Assembly (NCBI GenBank): GCA_947174965.1
Contig: CAMWKY010000021.1
Span: 1 to 14,465 of the forward strand
Source: an uncultured Ruminococcus sp.
GTDB lineage: Bacteria; Bacillota; Clostridia; Oscillospirales; Ruminococcaceae
Length of the DNA stretch: 14,465 nt
Direction: 5' to 3'
Below the pieces are notes generated by a model that had not been told where the DNA came from, did no database searches, and was given only the letters and a program-made list of their open reading frames with translations. A program made the position numbers and the translations under genes. Shown here in pieces: positions 14,434-14,465 of the stretch (positions are counted from its first letter, which is position 1; the number at the start of each line of letters is the position of its first letter).

Positions 14434-14465
14434 ATGATGAACAGAAAAGGCTTTACTTTGATTGA
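14434..14465 (+). CDS. Start of a second type IV pilin, cut by the window end
   Basis: Ten full codons are visible, MMNRKGFTLI, plus the first two bases of an eleventh (GA, compatible with the expected Glu). This is the prepilin leader and cleavage site, with Gly6 before Phe7. AAGGAG (14420-14425) is eight bases before the first ATG and eleven before the second at 14437, so the first is preferred. The coding bases differ clearly from pilA, so it is not a fresh duplicate. With a consensus promoter of its own it may be another abundant pilin or a regulated alternative. Nothing can be said about its head domain. Confidence 0.85.
   Translation, partial: MMNRKGFTLI

Noticed and set aside
1..14465. 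CRISPR arrays, insertion sequences, phage genes, tRNA or rRNA genes
   Set aside because: No regularly spaced repeats, transposase or integrase motifs, or RNA gene signatures were seen.

Overview
The window is a nearly complete type IV pilus (T4P) locus from a low-to-moderate GC, Gram-positive-type anaerobe. A Ruminococcus-like member of the Clostridia is the best guess, from AT-rich intergenic DNA, strong AGGAGG ribosome binding sites, sigma-A-type promoters and an inner-membrane-only T4P gene set with no pilQ secretin or pilP. The genus is an inference; no species can be named from the sequence alone.

Layout. An extended -10 promoter (59-87) drives a tight plus-strand run: pilC platform protein (151-1350), a PilM-PilN fusion (1373-3052), pilO (3068-3817), a very large PilX/GspK-like minor pilin (3864-6638), a small minor pilin (6654-7082) and a PilW/GspJ-like minor pilin (7095-8435). 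A bidirectional terminator (8447-8476) separates this run from the convergent prepilin peptidase gene pilD (8493-9329, minus). pilD and pilB are divergent and appear to share one short AT-rich region with interlocked promoters. pilB extension ATPase (9465-11141) and pilT retraction ATPase (11166-12269) form a second plus-strand unit. After a 380-base intergenic region holding a long inverted repeat and a near-consensus promoter comes the major pilin pilA (12650-13159), then a rho-independent terminator. A PDZ/S41 serine peptidase (13244-14386) follows 13 bases after that terminator. The window ends in the first codons of a second pilin (14434 onward) with its own consensus promoter.

How it works together. 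PilD cleaves and presumably N-methylates the prepilins. PilB and PilT drive assembly and retraction through PilC. PilMN and PilO form the alignment complex that links the cytoplasmic motor to the outside. The three minor pilins probably prime or cap the fibre, with the 921-plus-residue Cys-rich one as candidate tip adhesin. PilA is the shaft subunit. The S41 peptidase, sandwiched between two pilin genes, is the least expected member and may process or police pilins.

The most interesting points are the giant minor pilin with a compositional mosaic, a shared Ala-Pro-Thr-Thr coding module near the ends of consecutive minor pilins, the S41 peptidase behind a terminator inside a pilin cassette, the inverted repeat upstream of pilA, a possible 30-codon leader ORF that starts at the predicted pilA transcription start and ends in an ATGA overlap with pilA, and a PilM-PilN fusion that keeps the PilN docking motif in its linker.
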